Of a stretch of 18,961 nucleotides of DNA, positions 8,076-15,623 are shown piece after piece. The stretch's first letter is position 1; the number at the start of each line of letters is the position of its first letter. The notes under the pieces are model-generated. The model saw only the letters and a program-made list of their open reading frames with translations, did not search any database and was not told the DNA's origin. Both the position numbers and the translations under genes were made by a program. The DNA is from an uncultured Kineothrix sp. (GTDB lineage Bacteria > Bacillota > Clostridia > Lachnospirales > Lachnospiraceae). The stretch covers positions 1-18,961 of the forward strand of contig CAJUMD010000062.1 in assembly GCA_910587275.1 (NCBI GenBank). Direction: 5' to 3'.

Positions 8076-10460
8076 ATGACTGACAGGGAGGTTAAGATAA
8101 TATTGGGGGGGATGCTCCATGACATCGGCAAGGTGATATACCGTCAGGGCGGGGAACGGAAAAAACACAGCCAAATCGGTTACGAATTCCTGAAGGATGA
8201 GGTACATATGGAAGACCGGGATGTACTGGAAAGTGTCAGGTATCATCATGCGGATGCACTGCGCAGTGCCGGTATCGACAGGGATTCTTTGGCGTATATC
8301 ATATATATGGCGGACAATATTGCAGCGGCGGCAGACCGGAGGAAAAAAGATTCGGAGGATACAGGCTTTGAAATGTCCATGCCTTTGCAGAGCGTATTCA
8401 ATATTTTAAACGGGAACCGGGAAGAAATGTATTATGAGCCGAAAACATTGAATCCGGAAGAAGGAATCAATAATCCGGGGGCGGAGGGGAGAAAATTTGA
8501 CGGACGGTTTTATGCGAAAATAAAGGGGCATTTGGCGGAAAACCTGAAAGGGCTTGATTGGACGGGAGAATATGTGAATTCCCTGCTGGAAGTATTGGAA
8601 GCGGAGCTTTCTTATGTGCCGTCTTCCACGGCAAGGGGGGAGATGGCGGATATTTCCTTATATGACCATATGAAGCTGACTGCCGCTGCGGCAGGATGTA
8701 TTTTCGGATACCTGCAGGAAAAGGGTGTGACCGATTACAGAAAAAAGCTGTTTGAAAAAGGGGCGGATTTTTACGGCGAGAAAGTTTTCCTTCTGTTTTC
8801 CATGGACATATCGGGAATCCAGGATTTTATATACACGATTTCCGGTGAAAATGCGTTAAAAACCCTGCGCGCCCGCTCTTTTTATTTGGAAATCATGATG
8901 GAGCATATCATTGACGGTTTGTTGGAGGAACTGCATCTGTCGAGGGCGAACCTGGTCTATTCGGGCGGCGGGCACTGTTATATCCTGCTGCCGGGTACGG
9001 AACAGGCAAAAAGGACGGCAGGGGATTATATGTGCAGGCTGAACCGCTGGCTGACGGAGACGTTCCAGATTTCACTGTATGTGGCATGGGGCAGCGCATT
9101 ATGCAGTGCGGATGATTTGAAAAATATACCGCAGGGGAGTTATGCGCATTTGTTCCGGCAGATTGGAGATGAGATATCTAGAAGAAAGAACCACAGGTAT
9201 TCGGCGGATGATATCCGCAGGCTGAATGCAGCGGCTTACGAAACGGATACGAGGGAGTGCAAAGTATGCCGGAAGATTTCGGAAGTGGATGATAACGGGC
9301 TGTGTCCGGTGTGCAGGGCAATCGAACGGTTTTCCAAAAACATTCTGTATGATGATTTTTTTACGGTTACGCAGGAACAGGGCGGGGATGCGCTTCCGCT
9401 TCCCGGAGGGTATTACCTGACGGCGGACAGCAGGGAATCGCTGGAGAGGAAAATGCGGGAGGACGGCCGTTTCGTACGGGCATACGGGAAAAACAAGATG
9501 TATACCGGCAGGCATATGACAACGAAACTGTGGGTCGGTGACTATACGTCGGGTAAGACTTTCCGGGAATTTGCGGATGAGGCGGACGGAATCGGGCGGA
9601 TTGGCGTATTGCGCGCGGATGTGGACAATTTGGGACATGCCTTTGTGTCCGGCTTTGAGAACACGGAAAACCAAAACCGGTATGTGACCCTGTCGAGGAC
9701 GGCGACCCTTTCACGCCAGCTTTCCTTATTTTTTAAATTCCATATCAACCATATATTGGCGGAGGGTTCTTACGGTATAAACGGAAAGACGGGACATCCC
9801 CGGAATGCGTCAATCTGCTATTCGGGGGGCGACGATGTGTTTATTGTGGGGGCATGGAATGACGTAGTGGAACTGGCGGTGGATATCAAACGGGCGTTTG
9901 CAAGATATACCCAGGGAACGCTGACGGTTTCCGCGGGAATCGGCATTTATGAAGCGGGATATCCCATCCGAGCCATTGCCGGGGAAGTGGCTGCCATGGA
10001 GGATGCGTCCAAGGCCCTGCCCGGTAAAAATGCGGTGACTCTGTTGGAAGACGGGCAGTACCACACGGTGGAAGACGGAACCGGCGGGAGGAAAACAGTC
10101 AGCGACGGTACCTACGGCTGGCAGGAATTGGAGCAATATGTGTTGGGGGAGAAATTCCGGGCAGTTTCCCGATTTTTCGGAATTTCCGAGGAGAGGGGAC
10201 AGAATCTCCTGTACCGTCTTCTGGAACTGCTCCGCAACCGGGACGAGAAAATAAATTTTGCCAGATTTGTGTATCTTCTGTCCCGCCTTGAGCCGGGGAA
10301 AGATGCCGCACCGGAACAGAAAGGGGCTTATGCGGAGTTTTCTTCGAAGATGTACCGGTGGATGAAAAGCGGAGAGGACTGCCGGCAGTTAAAAACGGCA
10401 ATCAGTCTGTATGCTTACCTGACGAGGGAGAAGGAGGAAACGGAAGATGCGGGTGAATGA
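8076..10460 (+). CDS. cas10: type III-A effector large subunit Cas10/Csm1
   Basis: Cas10 is the signature subunit of type III systems. On target RNA binding, its HD domain degrades single-stranded DNA and its Palm domain makes cyclic oligoadenylates that activate Csm6. The 794-aa protein shows the N-terminal HD motif MLHDIGK (His15-Asp16). A first Palm-like domain starts near FSMDISGIQDFIYT. A zinc finger has Cys395, Cys398, Cys410 and Cys413 (CKVC...CPVC). The second Palm carries the cyclase motif SGGDD, with GGDD at 584-587. Both active sites are intact, so DNase and cOA synthesis are both expected. AAGGGAGAAGGAAAG precedes ATG 8076. The gene begins 40 nt after cas6 and overlaps csm2 by 14 nt. 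Confidence 0.96.
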   Translation: MTDREVKIILGGMLHDIGKVIYRQGGERKKHSQIGYEFLKDEVHMEDRDVLESVRYHHADALRSAGIDRDSLAYIIYMADNIAAAADRRKKDSEDTGFEMSMPLQSVFNILNGNREEMYYEPKTLNPEEGINNPGAEGRKFDGRFYAKIKGHLAENLKGLDWTGEYVNSLLEVLEAELSYVPSSTARGEMADISLYDHMKLTAAAAGCIFGYLQEKGVTDYRKKLFEKGADFYGEKVFLLFSMDISGIQDFIYTISGENALKTLRARSFYLEIMMEHIIDGLLEELHLSRANLVYSGGGHCYILLPGTEQAKRTAGDYMCRLNRWLTETFQISLYVAWGSALCSADDLKNIPQGSYAHLFRQIGDEISRRKNHRYSADDIRRLNAAAYETDTRECKVCRKISEVDDNGLCPVCRAIERFSKNILYDDFFTVTQEQGGDALPLPGGYYLTADSRESLERKMREDGRFVRAYGKNKMYTGRHMTTKLWVGDYTSGKTFREFADEADGIGRIGVLRADVDNLGHAFVSGFENTENQNRYVTLSRTATLSRQLSLFFKFHINHILAEGSYGINGKTGHPRNASICYSGGDDVFIVGAWNDVVELAVDIKRAFARYTQGTLTVSAGIGIYEAGYPIRAIAGEVAAMEDASKALPGKNAVTLLEDGQYHTVEDGTGGRKTVSDGTYGWQELEQYVLGEKFRAVSRFFGISEERGQNLLYRLLELLRNRDEKINFARFVYLLSRLEPGKDAAPEQKGAYAEFSSKMYRWMKSGEDCRQLKTAISLYAYLTREKEETEDAGE

Positions 10461-10839
10461 GCAAAACTATGTGGATACGGCGGAACAGGTGATTATAAAG
10501 CTAAAAGACAAAAAGGACAGGAACGGACGCACGGTTCCGATGGTGACTACTTCAAAGCTGCGCAACCTTTTGGCTATGGCCGCCGATATTTATAACGTGA
10601 TAATAAACCGGCAGGAGGAGACGCTGGATGGGGAAATTTGTTCCAGGATTGAATACCTGCGCGTGAGGTTTTTGTATGAGGCGGGAAGGGAACCGGCAGT
10701 GAAGGATTTGGTGGAAGAAGCGGGGGTTATGGAATTGTTAAAGGGTATAAACGGCAGCAGGAAACAATACCTGTTATTTCACCGGTACATGGAAGCGTTG
10801 GTGGCATTCCACAGATATTACGGCGGCAGGGACAATTAG
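10447..10839 (+). CDS. csm2: type III-A effector small subunit Csm2
   Basis: Csm2 forms the minor filament of the Csm complex along the crRNA-target duplex and has no catalytic site of its own. The 130-aa protein is mainly helical and charged, with MVTTSKLRNLLAMAADIYN near residues 29-47, a recognisable Csm2 segment. The position between cas10 and csm3 and the small size support the call. ATG 10447 lies inside the end of cas10 with AGGAGG about 8 nt upstream, a layout that suggests translational coupling. Its stop codon overlaps the ribosome binding site of csm3. Confidence 0.9.
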   Translation: MRVNEQNYVDTAEQVIIKLKDKKDRNGRTVPMVTTSKLRNLLAMAADIYNVIINRQEETLDGEICSRIEYLRVRFLYEAGREPAVKDLVEEAGVMELLKGINGSRKQYLLFHRYMEALVAFHRYYGGRDN

Positions 10840-10850
10840 GAGGGAATAGA

Positions 10851-11525
10851 ATGTACGCAAAGATTCGGATTACGGGAACCATGGAAGTGAAAACAGGTAT
10901 GCATATCGGCGGTTCATCCGCCTTTGCGGCGATCGGTGCGGTGGATGCCCCGGTAGTAAAAGATACCAGGACCAATCTGCCGATGGTGCCGGGAAGTTCC
11001 TTAAAGGGGAAGATGCGGGCGCTGCTGGCAAAGGAGTATAATACGGAACTGGCGAAGAAACCGGACGATGATGCGCCTTGCCTGACAAGGCTGTTTGGCT
11101 GTGCCAAGGGAGTTCCGGTAAGGAGAAGCCGGGTGCTGGTGTCGGATATGTTCCTTATGAATGAAGATGAATTAAGGGGGCAGGGGCTGCAGAGCCTGAC
11201 GGAAATCAAATTTGAAAATACCATTAACAGGGCGACCGCCGTGGCGAATCCGAGGCAGATTGAACGGGTCATCCGGGGATCTCTGTTCGGAATGGATATC
11301 ATGTACGAGGCAGAAGACGGGAAGGAAAAGGAAATCCTGGAGGATATGTCCGTTTTGGCGGAAGGGTTCCGGTTGGTACAGTACGATTACCTGGGCGGAA
11401 ACGGCTCCAGGGGATACGGGAAGGTAATATTCCATGATTTGAAAGCGGAAGCAGTGGTCGGCAGTGTGGCGGATGAAATCTTGGCAGAGTGTAACGGTAT
11501 CCTCCGGGATGCAGCCGGATGTTAG
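10851..11525 (+). CDS. csm3: type III-A RAMP protein Csm3 (target RNA slicer)
   Basis: Csm3 forms the major filament and cuts the bound target RNA at 6-nt intervals. The 224-aa protein has a RAMP fold: an N-terminal strand with TGMHIGG, then AIGAVDAPVVKD containing Asp32. By position this matches the catalytic Asp of Csm3 in Staphylococcus epidermidis (D32). PGSSLKGKMR (47-56) and the C-terminal glycine-rich GGNGSRGYGK follow. All expected features are present, so slicing should be active. TAGGAGGGA, overlapping the csm2 stop, is the ribosome binding site for ATG 10851. Confidence 0.95.
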   Translation: MYAKIRITGTMEVKTGMHIGGSSAFAAIGAVDAPVVKDTRTNLPMVPGSSLKGKMRALLAKEYNTELAKKPDDDAPCLTRLFGCAKGVPVRRSRVLVSDMFLMNEDELRGQGLQSLTEIKFENTINRATAVANPRQIERVIRGSLFGMDIMYEAEDGKEKEILEDMSVLAEGFRLVQYDYLGGNGSRGYGKVIFHDLKAEAVVGSVADEILAECNGILRDAAGC

Positions 11526-11539
11526 AGGGAGTGGAAAGC

Positions 11540-12469
11540 ATGGACTATAAGATATTTAAGCTGGAATTTCCGGGTGCGGTTCATTTCGGCAGGAAGGATT
11601 TGGAGGACGGCGAGTATGCGTGCTGTGCGGATACCGTTTTCTCCGCGTTGTGCCAGGAAGCGCTGCACATGGGAAGCGATGCGCTTCTACGCCTTTACCG
11701 GTATGCAAAGGAAGGGACGCTGCAGTTGTCGGATGCTTTTCCGTACAGGAAGGATTCTTATTATCTCCCAAGACCGATGAAGCGGGTGGAAACGGGGGAA
11801 TATGCCGGGGATTCCGTGATAAAGAAAGCATACCGCAAACTGAAATATATTCCGATGGAAATGCTTGACGTATATCTGGATGGGGCGTATGATGTGCTGA
11901 ATGCGCCGGATTCCGGTATGCTTGGCCGTTTTGAAATGAAAGTATCTGCATGTGTCCGCAACGGAGAAGAAACGAAGCCTTACCGGCTCGGTACTTATTA
12001 TTTCCATCCGGGAAACGGTCTGTATGTGATTGTGGGATACCGGGAGACGGATGCGTTTGCGTTTGTCGAGGAACTGTTTGCAAGGCTGTCTTTCAGTGGA
12101 ATAGGGGGGAGGCGGTCTGCCGGGCTTGGCAGGTTCCGGCTGCTTTTCGGCAAACTCCCGGAAGATATCCGCGGAAGGCTTCAGGGAGACGGCAGAAGGT
12201 ATATGTCTTTGTCAGTATCCCTGCCAAAAGAGTGTGAACTGGACAAGGTTTTGGAAGGGGCAGAGTATATATTGTGTAAAAGAAGCGGTTTCGTGGCGTC
12301 GGAGAATTATGCGCCGGAACAGAGGCGGAAACGGGATTTGTATGTCCTGAAGGCGGGCTCCTGTTTCGGAGTAAGGTATCAGGGCGATATTTATGATGTG
12401 TCGGGACCGGGCGGCGCCCATCCGGTATACCGGTACGCCAAACCCATGCTGATGGAGGTGGACGCATGA
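11540..12469 (+). CDS. csm4: type III-A RAMP protein Csm4
   Basis: Csm4 caps the base of the complex, binds Cas10 and holds the 5' tag of the crRNA. The 309-aa protein starts MDYKIFKLEFPGAVHFG, with the family's early strand, and carries the C-terminal glycine-rich SGIGGRRSAGLGRF near residues 187-200. ATG 11540 is preferred because GAGGGAG lies about 8 nt upstream. An ATG at 11519, seven codons earlier, overlaps the end of csm3 and has a poorer site. The TGA overlaps the csm5 ATG (ATGA). Confidence 0.92.
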   Translation: MDYKIFKLEFPGAVHFGRKDLEDGEYACCADTVFSALCQEALHMGSDALLRLYRYAKEGTLQLSDAFPYRKDSYYLPRPMKRVETGEYAGDSVIKKAYRKLKYIPMEMLDVYLDGAYDVLNAPDSGMLGRFEMKVSACVRNGEETKPYRLGTYYFHPGNGLYVIVGYRETDAFAFVEELFARLSFSGIGGRRSAGLGRFRLLFGKLPEDIRGRLQGDGRRYMSLSVSLPKECELDKVLEGAEYILCKRSGFVASENYAPEQRRKRDLYVLKAGSCFGVRYQGDIYDVSGPGGAHPVYRYAKPMLMEVDA

Positions 12470-13581
12470 AACAGTATCTGAAAAGTTACCGCGTGGTGCT
12501 GCGTACGGTTGGTCCGGTATTTGTCGGAAGCGGAAGGGAGATAGGGAAAAAGGAATATGTGTTCTTAAACCGGGGGCTGGTTGGAATTCCCGATATCCAA
12601 AGATTGTACGGGGAACTGGCAAAGCGTAAGAAAGAAGCCGCTTTTGAAGATTATCTGCTGGAAAACAGGAGCATGGATCTGACCCTTTGGCTGAAAAAGC
12701 AAAAGATAGGGATGGACGAAGTGTGCCCGTTTCTTAAGTATACGCTGGACTGCGGGGATGCGGTGATGGAAAAGGGAGCCGGCAGGCTGCAGGTTTTGGA
12801 GTGTATAAAGGATGCCTATGGGAAGCCGTACCTTCCGGGAAGTTCTTTAAAAGGCATGTTCCGTACCGTGCTGCTTGGAGCGGATATCGGGAAGCATCCG
12901 GAGAAATACCAAAGGGAGAGGCAGGAGTTAAAAAGAAATGCGGATACCGGTACGAGCCGGGTGAGCTATTTAAAGAGGGATATTTGCAGTGTGGAAAACA
13001 CTGCATACCGGCTCTTAAACAGGGAGGGGACGAAGCCTGGCGATGCAGTGAATGATCTTCTTCAGGGATTGGCGGTTAGTGACAGCGAGCCGTTGTCCGT
13101 GGATGATTTGGTTTTGTGCCAAAAGGTCGATTTGCATACCAACGGGACGGAACGGCGGCTTCCCATTTTGAGGGAATGCATCAAACCGGGAACGGAAATC
13201 CGCTTTACGCTTACCGTGGATACCGGCATCTGTAAATTATCGGGGACGCTGTTAATGGAAGCGGTGAGGGCATTTATGGAAAGTTATTACCGCAATTTTG
13301 CCGCTGCTTTTGCTTCGGCGGAAAAGCCAAAGGCCAATTATGTGTTATGCGGAGGAGGATGCGGATTTGTATCTAAGACCGTGATTTACCCGTTATACGG
13401 CAGGCAGGAAGGGATAAGGCTGACACAGAAGATTTTCGAAAAGACAAGGGTTCCCAAAGTACATAAGCATGACCGGGACAGGGAGTACGGGGCATCCCCC
13501 CATACCATGAAATGTACCAAATATCAGGGAAAGACGCTTCAGATGGGAATGTGCAGGATTGAGAGTATCAAAGCGTATTGA
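12466..13581 (+). CDS. csm5: type III-A RAMP protein Csm5
   Basis: Csm5 caps the 3' end of the crRNA filament and takes part in crRNA trimming. The 371-aa protein has the RAMP start YRVVLRTVGPVFVGSG, then PYLPGSSLKGMFRTVLL near residues 121-137, and ends with the typical segment TRVPKVHKHDRDREYGASPHTMKC. ATG 12466 shares bases with the csm4 stop and has GGAGGTGG 4 nt upstream, so the two are translationally coupled. It is the last gene of the cas6-csm block; the array leader begins right after it. Confidence 0.93.
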   Translation: MKQYLKSYRVVLRTVGPVFVGSGREIGKKEYVFLNRGLVGIPDIQRLYGELAKRKKEAAFEDYLLENRSMDLTLWLKKQKIGMDEVCPFLKYTLDCGDAVMEKGAGRLQVLECIKDAYGKPYLPGSSLKGMFRTVLLGADIGKHPEKYQRERQELKRNADTGTSRVSYLKRDICSVENTAYRLLNREGTKPGDAVNDLLQGLAVSDSEPLSVDDLVLCQKVDLHTNGTERRLPILRECIKPGTEIRFTLTVDTGICKLSGTLLMEAVRAFMESYYRNFAAAFASAEKPKANYVLCGGGCGFVSKTVIYPLYGRQEGIRLTQKIFEKTRVPKVHKHDRDREYGASPHTMKCTKYQGKTLQMGMCRIESIKAY

Positions 13582-13895
13582 AACTTTTGCGGATATCTGG
13601 CGATTGCCGCAGTGTCAATGTTTTGCTGCCTGCAGCACTGCAAGTTTGATGCCCCGTTACTTAAAACATGAGTGTTGATTGTTGCGGTAAGAAATATGTT
13701 TTTTGGTTTGGTCTATGGTATGTGAAAAAAGGAAGCGGTTAGAACTATGAAAAACGGAGATTTTCCCGCGCACCTTGAAAATACGGGTGTTGGGACGGTT
13801 TTTTGCATGGAATTGAGTAAAAAATGCAAAGAAAAAATGTTTCCCACGCAAAAGCTGTCTGGAAAGGGCTTGGCTGGCGGGGTGTGGGAGATAGG
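13582..13895 (+). promoter_or_regulatory. CRISPR leader / csm5-array intergenic region
   Basis: This gap of 314 nt precedes the first repeat on the side expected for a leader, because the tag-bearing end of each repeat points downstream. No gene is supported here. The first part (13588-13610) holds a copy of a structured 23-bp repeat, followed by a hairpin TGCTG-CCTG-CAGCA. The part nearest the array is A/T-rich and contains the inverted pair TTTGCAT (13802-13808) and ATGCAAA (13824-13830), 15 nt apart. I found no convincing -35/-10 pair. Confidence 0.5.
13588..13610 (+). repeat. structured 23-bp repeat, copy 1
   Basis: This sequence beginning TGCGGATAT and ending TGCCGC matches 17060-17082 at 21 of 23 positions in the same orientation. 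Its ends can pair (GCGG with CCGC). It starts 6 bp after the csm5 stop codon. Confidence 0.6.
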
Positions 13896-14077
13896 ATTAG
13901 GGATATGAATGCCCCGGTAGGGGACGGAAACTAAACAGCCCCAGCACAACAGAAAAGGGCGGCAGACAATTAGGGATATGAATGCCCCGGTAGGGGACGG
14001 AAACATTATCTTACTTTTTATGCTTCCTGTTGTAGAACACAATTAGGGACTGGAATACCTGGATATGAGGCAACCTT
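13896..14077 (+). CRISPR. type III-A mini-array: 2 intact repeats + 1 degenerate terminal repeat, 2 spacers
   Basis: Two identical 36-nt repeats lie at 13896-13931 and 13969-14004. Each begins ATTAGGGATATG, contains CCCC-GGTA-GGGG as a short hairpin, and ends ACGGAAAC. A third, degenerate repeat at 14042-14077 keeps ATTAGGGA and scattered later positions. Both spacers (13932-13968 and 14005-14041) are exactly 37 nt, which supports the third repeat as a real array end. The tag ACGGAAAC and the GGGGAC junction match known type III-A repeats such as those of Streptococcus thermophilus, so the array is read on the + strand with cleavage after GGGG. Only two guides are encoded. Confidence 0.93.
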
Positions 14078-14093
14078 CCTTTTGGATTGGATT

Positions 14094-14286
14094 GAGCGTG
14101 TTTGAAAATTCATTCCTGACATCTGCACTGCGACGTGTCGTTTCACCACTTTGTGTGATATTTGCGCCAAATTCAGGTTACATAGCCCGCTATACGTCCT
14201 TCATTTGGCAAATCTATCTGTAAGATGATTTTATCTTCCATAGATTGTGACGCACATCTGCCAGAAAGCAATTTTCAAATACGCTC
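14094..14286. mobile_element. 193-bp MITE-like element
   Basis: The left end GAGCGTGTTTGAAAATT is mirrored at the right end by AATTTTCAAATACGCTC (one mismatch in 17), with weaker similarity further inward (CTG.CA). There is no transposase and no ORF. The inside is rich in short hairpins: ATAGC-CC-GCTAT, and GCCAAAT (14166-14172) against ATTTGGC (14203-14209). No clear target-site duplication is seen. It sits 16 bp after the degenerate terminal repeat and before the cas1 promoter. A matching solo end occurs at the end of cas6 (8024-8040). Confidence 0.75.
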
Positions 14287-14336
14287 TAGAGTTCTGAAGG
14301 AGATAGAAATTCCGCCTTCCTAAAATGTGTTTCATC

Positions 14337-14345
14337 TGTTATAAT
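14337..14345 (+). promoter_or_regulatory. putative cas1 promoter, extended -10
   Basis: TGTTATAAT gives a perfect TATAAT (14340-14345) with a TGn extension. The -35 region 17 nt upstream (TTCCTA) is poor, as often seen with extended -10 promoters. Transcription would begin near 14352, within the lone degenerate repeat, and would run into cas1 and csm6. Confidence 0.55.
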
Positions 14346-14347
14346 TA

Positions 14348-14383
14348 ACCAGGTATTAAAATACTTCGGTAGGGGATGGAAGT
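14348..14383 (+). repeat. solitary degenerate CRISPR repeat in the cas1 leader
   Basis: By position-by-position comparison, 24 of 36 bases match the array repeat. The longest shared block is CGGTAGGGGA (14367-14376). The stem changes from CCCC to CTTC opposite GGGG, so the hairpin can still form using two G-U pairs. The tag region reads ATGGAAGT instead of ACGGAAAC. No partner repeat is found at a normal spacer distance on either side. It ends 51 bp before the cas1 ATG. Confidence 0.65.
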
Positions 14384-14434
14384 AGTTGATTTGTAAGAAA
14401 TGCAATTGCTGCCGGTACGGAAAGAAGGTTGTTC

Positions 14435-15598
14435 ATGAGTCTTTTGTTCATAAACGAAAATAAAGCCACGATCGGAGTGGAGGCAAACAGGTGTTTTGTG
14501 AAATATTCCGATGGCATGAAAAAGATGGTGCCGATAGAGACTTTGGAAGGTATTACTATTTTGGGACATGCACAGATGACGACGCAATGCGTGCAGGAAT
14601 GCTTAAAGCGTGGAATTCCGGTTTCTTATTTTTCAAAAGGAGGAAGTTATTTTGGAAGGCTGCAGTCCACGGGGCATATTAATGCGGAAAGGCAGAGAAT
14701 GCAGTGTGCGCTGTATGAGTCTGAATTTGCATTGCAGCTTGCCCAAAATATTATAAGTGCAAAATTAAAAAATCAGGCGGTAGTGTTGAGAAGATATGAA
14801 AAAAGCAGAAACATTCCGGTAGGCGAATCTCTGAAAATGCTTCATATATGCAGAGAGAAAATACCGCATTGCCAAAACATCCCAGAATTGATGGGATATG
14901 AAGGGCAGGGAGCAAAGGCATATTTTGACGGATTATCCATGCTGGTGGAACCTGATTTTCGTTTTCATGGGCGGAATAAGCGCCCGCCGTGTGATGAATT
15001 TAATTCTATGATTAGTTTGGGATATTCCGTGCTGATGAATGAGGTATATGGAAAGATAGAAGCGAAGGGATTAAATCCGTACTTTGGTTTTCTGCACAGG
15101 GACAGGGAACGGCATCCGACATTGGCGAGCGATATGATGGAGGAGTGGAGGGCGGTCATTGTGGATGCTACCGTGATGGGAATGATAAACGGGCACGAGA
15201 TGAAAAAAGGGGATTTTATTTTGGATGCGGAAGAACCCGGATGTTTCCTGACAAGAGATGGAATCAGGACTTATCTGTCAAAACTAGAGAAAAAGTTTCA
15301 AACGGAAGTAAGGTATTTGGGATATGTGGATTATGCAGTGAGCTTTCGGCGTGGAATCGCACTGCAGGCAGATTTACTGGTGAAAGCAATAGAAGCATTG
15401 GGATATGGATTCCGGATACAGAAATCAGCTTTTGAGGCATTGATTACGAAGAAAAAATATAAAGAGCTTTTGGAGCGGTTGCCGGCATATGTTTCACAGG
15501 AGGACAGCATAAGAGTCTATAAGATCATAGGCAAGGGTCAGGTAGTATCGTTTGGAAAGAAAGCCGAAAAAGAAGACGAAGATATTATCGTTATTTGA
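14435..15598 (+). CDS. cas1: Cas1 integrase fused in frame to a truncated Cas2
   Basis: Cas1 is the integrase that inserts new spacers, working as a complex with Cas2. Residues 1-319 are Cas1. The alpha-helical catalytic domain has all three metal ligands: Glu156 (GYEGQGAKAYF), His221 (GFLHRD) and Asp233 (LASDMMEEWRA). From about residue 320 the sequence becomes the C-terminal two thirds of Cas2 (RIQKSAFEALI, EDSIRVYKIIGKG, and the tail EDEDIIVI). The normal Cas1 tail and the first Cas2 strand with its conserved Asp are both absent. The 387-aa product is therefore a fusion of two incomplete ends. ATG 14435 has AAGAAGG 6 nt upstream. Adaptation is probably lost, though a working fusion cannot be excluded. 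The gene seems more A/T-rich than the csm genes. Confidence 0.9.
   Translation: MSLLFINENKATIGVEANRCFVKYSDGMKKMVPIETLEGITILGHAQMTTQCVQECLKRGIPVSYFSKGGSYFGRLQSTGHINAERQRMQCALYESEFALQLAQNIISAKLKNQAVVLRRYEKSRNIPVGESLKMLHICREKIPHCQNIPELMGYEGQGAKAYFDGLSMLVEPDFRFHGRNKRPPCDEFNSMISLGYSVLMNEVYGKIEAKGLNPYFGFLHRDRERHPTLASDMMEEWRAVIVDATVMGMINGHEMKKGDFILDAEEPGCFLTRDGIRTYLSKLEKKFQTEVRYLGYVDYAVSFRRGIALQADLLVKAIEALGYGFRIQKSAFEALITKKKYKELLERLPAYVSQEDSIRVYKIIGKGQVVSFGKKAEKEDEDIIVI
15392..15598 (+). pseudogene. cas2: 5'-truncated cas2 within the cas1 frame
   Basis: About 68 residues align by eye with Cas2 from its first helix to the end. The first beta strand (usually of the form LVxYDI, about 20 residues) is missing, and the Cas1 helix ...LLVKAIE runs straight into the Cas2 helix (EALGYGFRIQKSAFE). 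No Cas2 start is found in the other two forward frames across the junction, so this is not a frameshift. A deletion between the end of cas1 and the start of cas2 explains it best. No other cas2 is in the window. Confidence 0.75.
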
Positions 15599-15623
15599 GC
15601 AAGGGAAGACAAAGGAGAAAAGG

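Noticed and set aside
9099..9674. 191-codon open frame on the - strand inside cas10.
   Set aside because: Shadow frame; the + strand encodes the Cas10 zinc finger and surrounding domain here.
13589..13650. Rho-independent terminator after csm5.
   Set aside because: Hairpins are present (GCGG/CCGC, TGCTG/CAGCA) but no T-run follows them.
13636..13671. Possible further CRISPR repeat remnant around GATGCCCCGTTA in the leader.
   Set aside because: Only a core of about 11 bases resembles the repeat, overall identity is below half, and it is not at spacer distance from the first repeat.
15145..15435. Possible frameshifted Cas2 N-terminus in the +2 frame across the cas1-cas2 junction.
   Set aside because: The translated sequence shows no Cas2-like strand; a deletion fits better than a frameshift.
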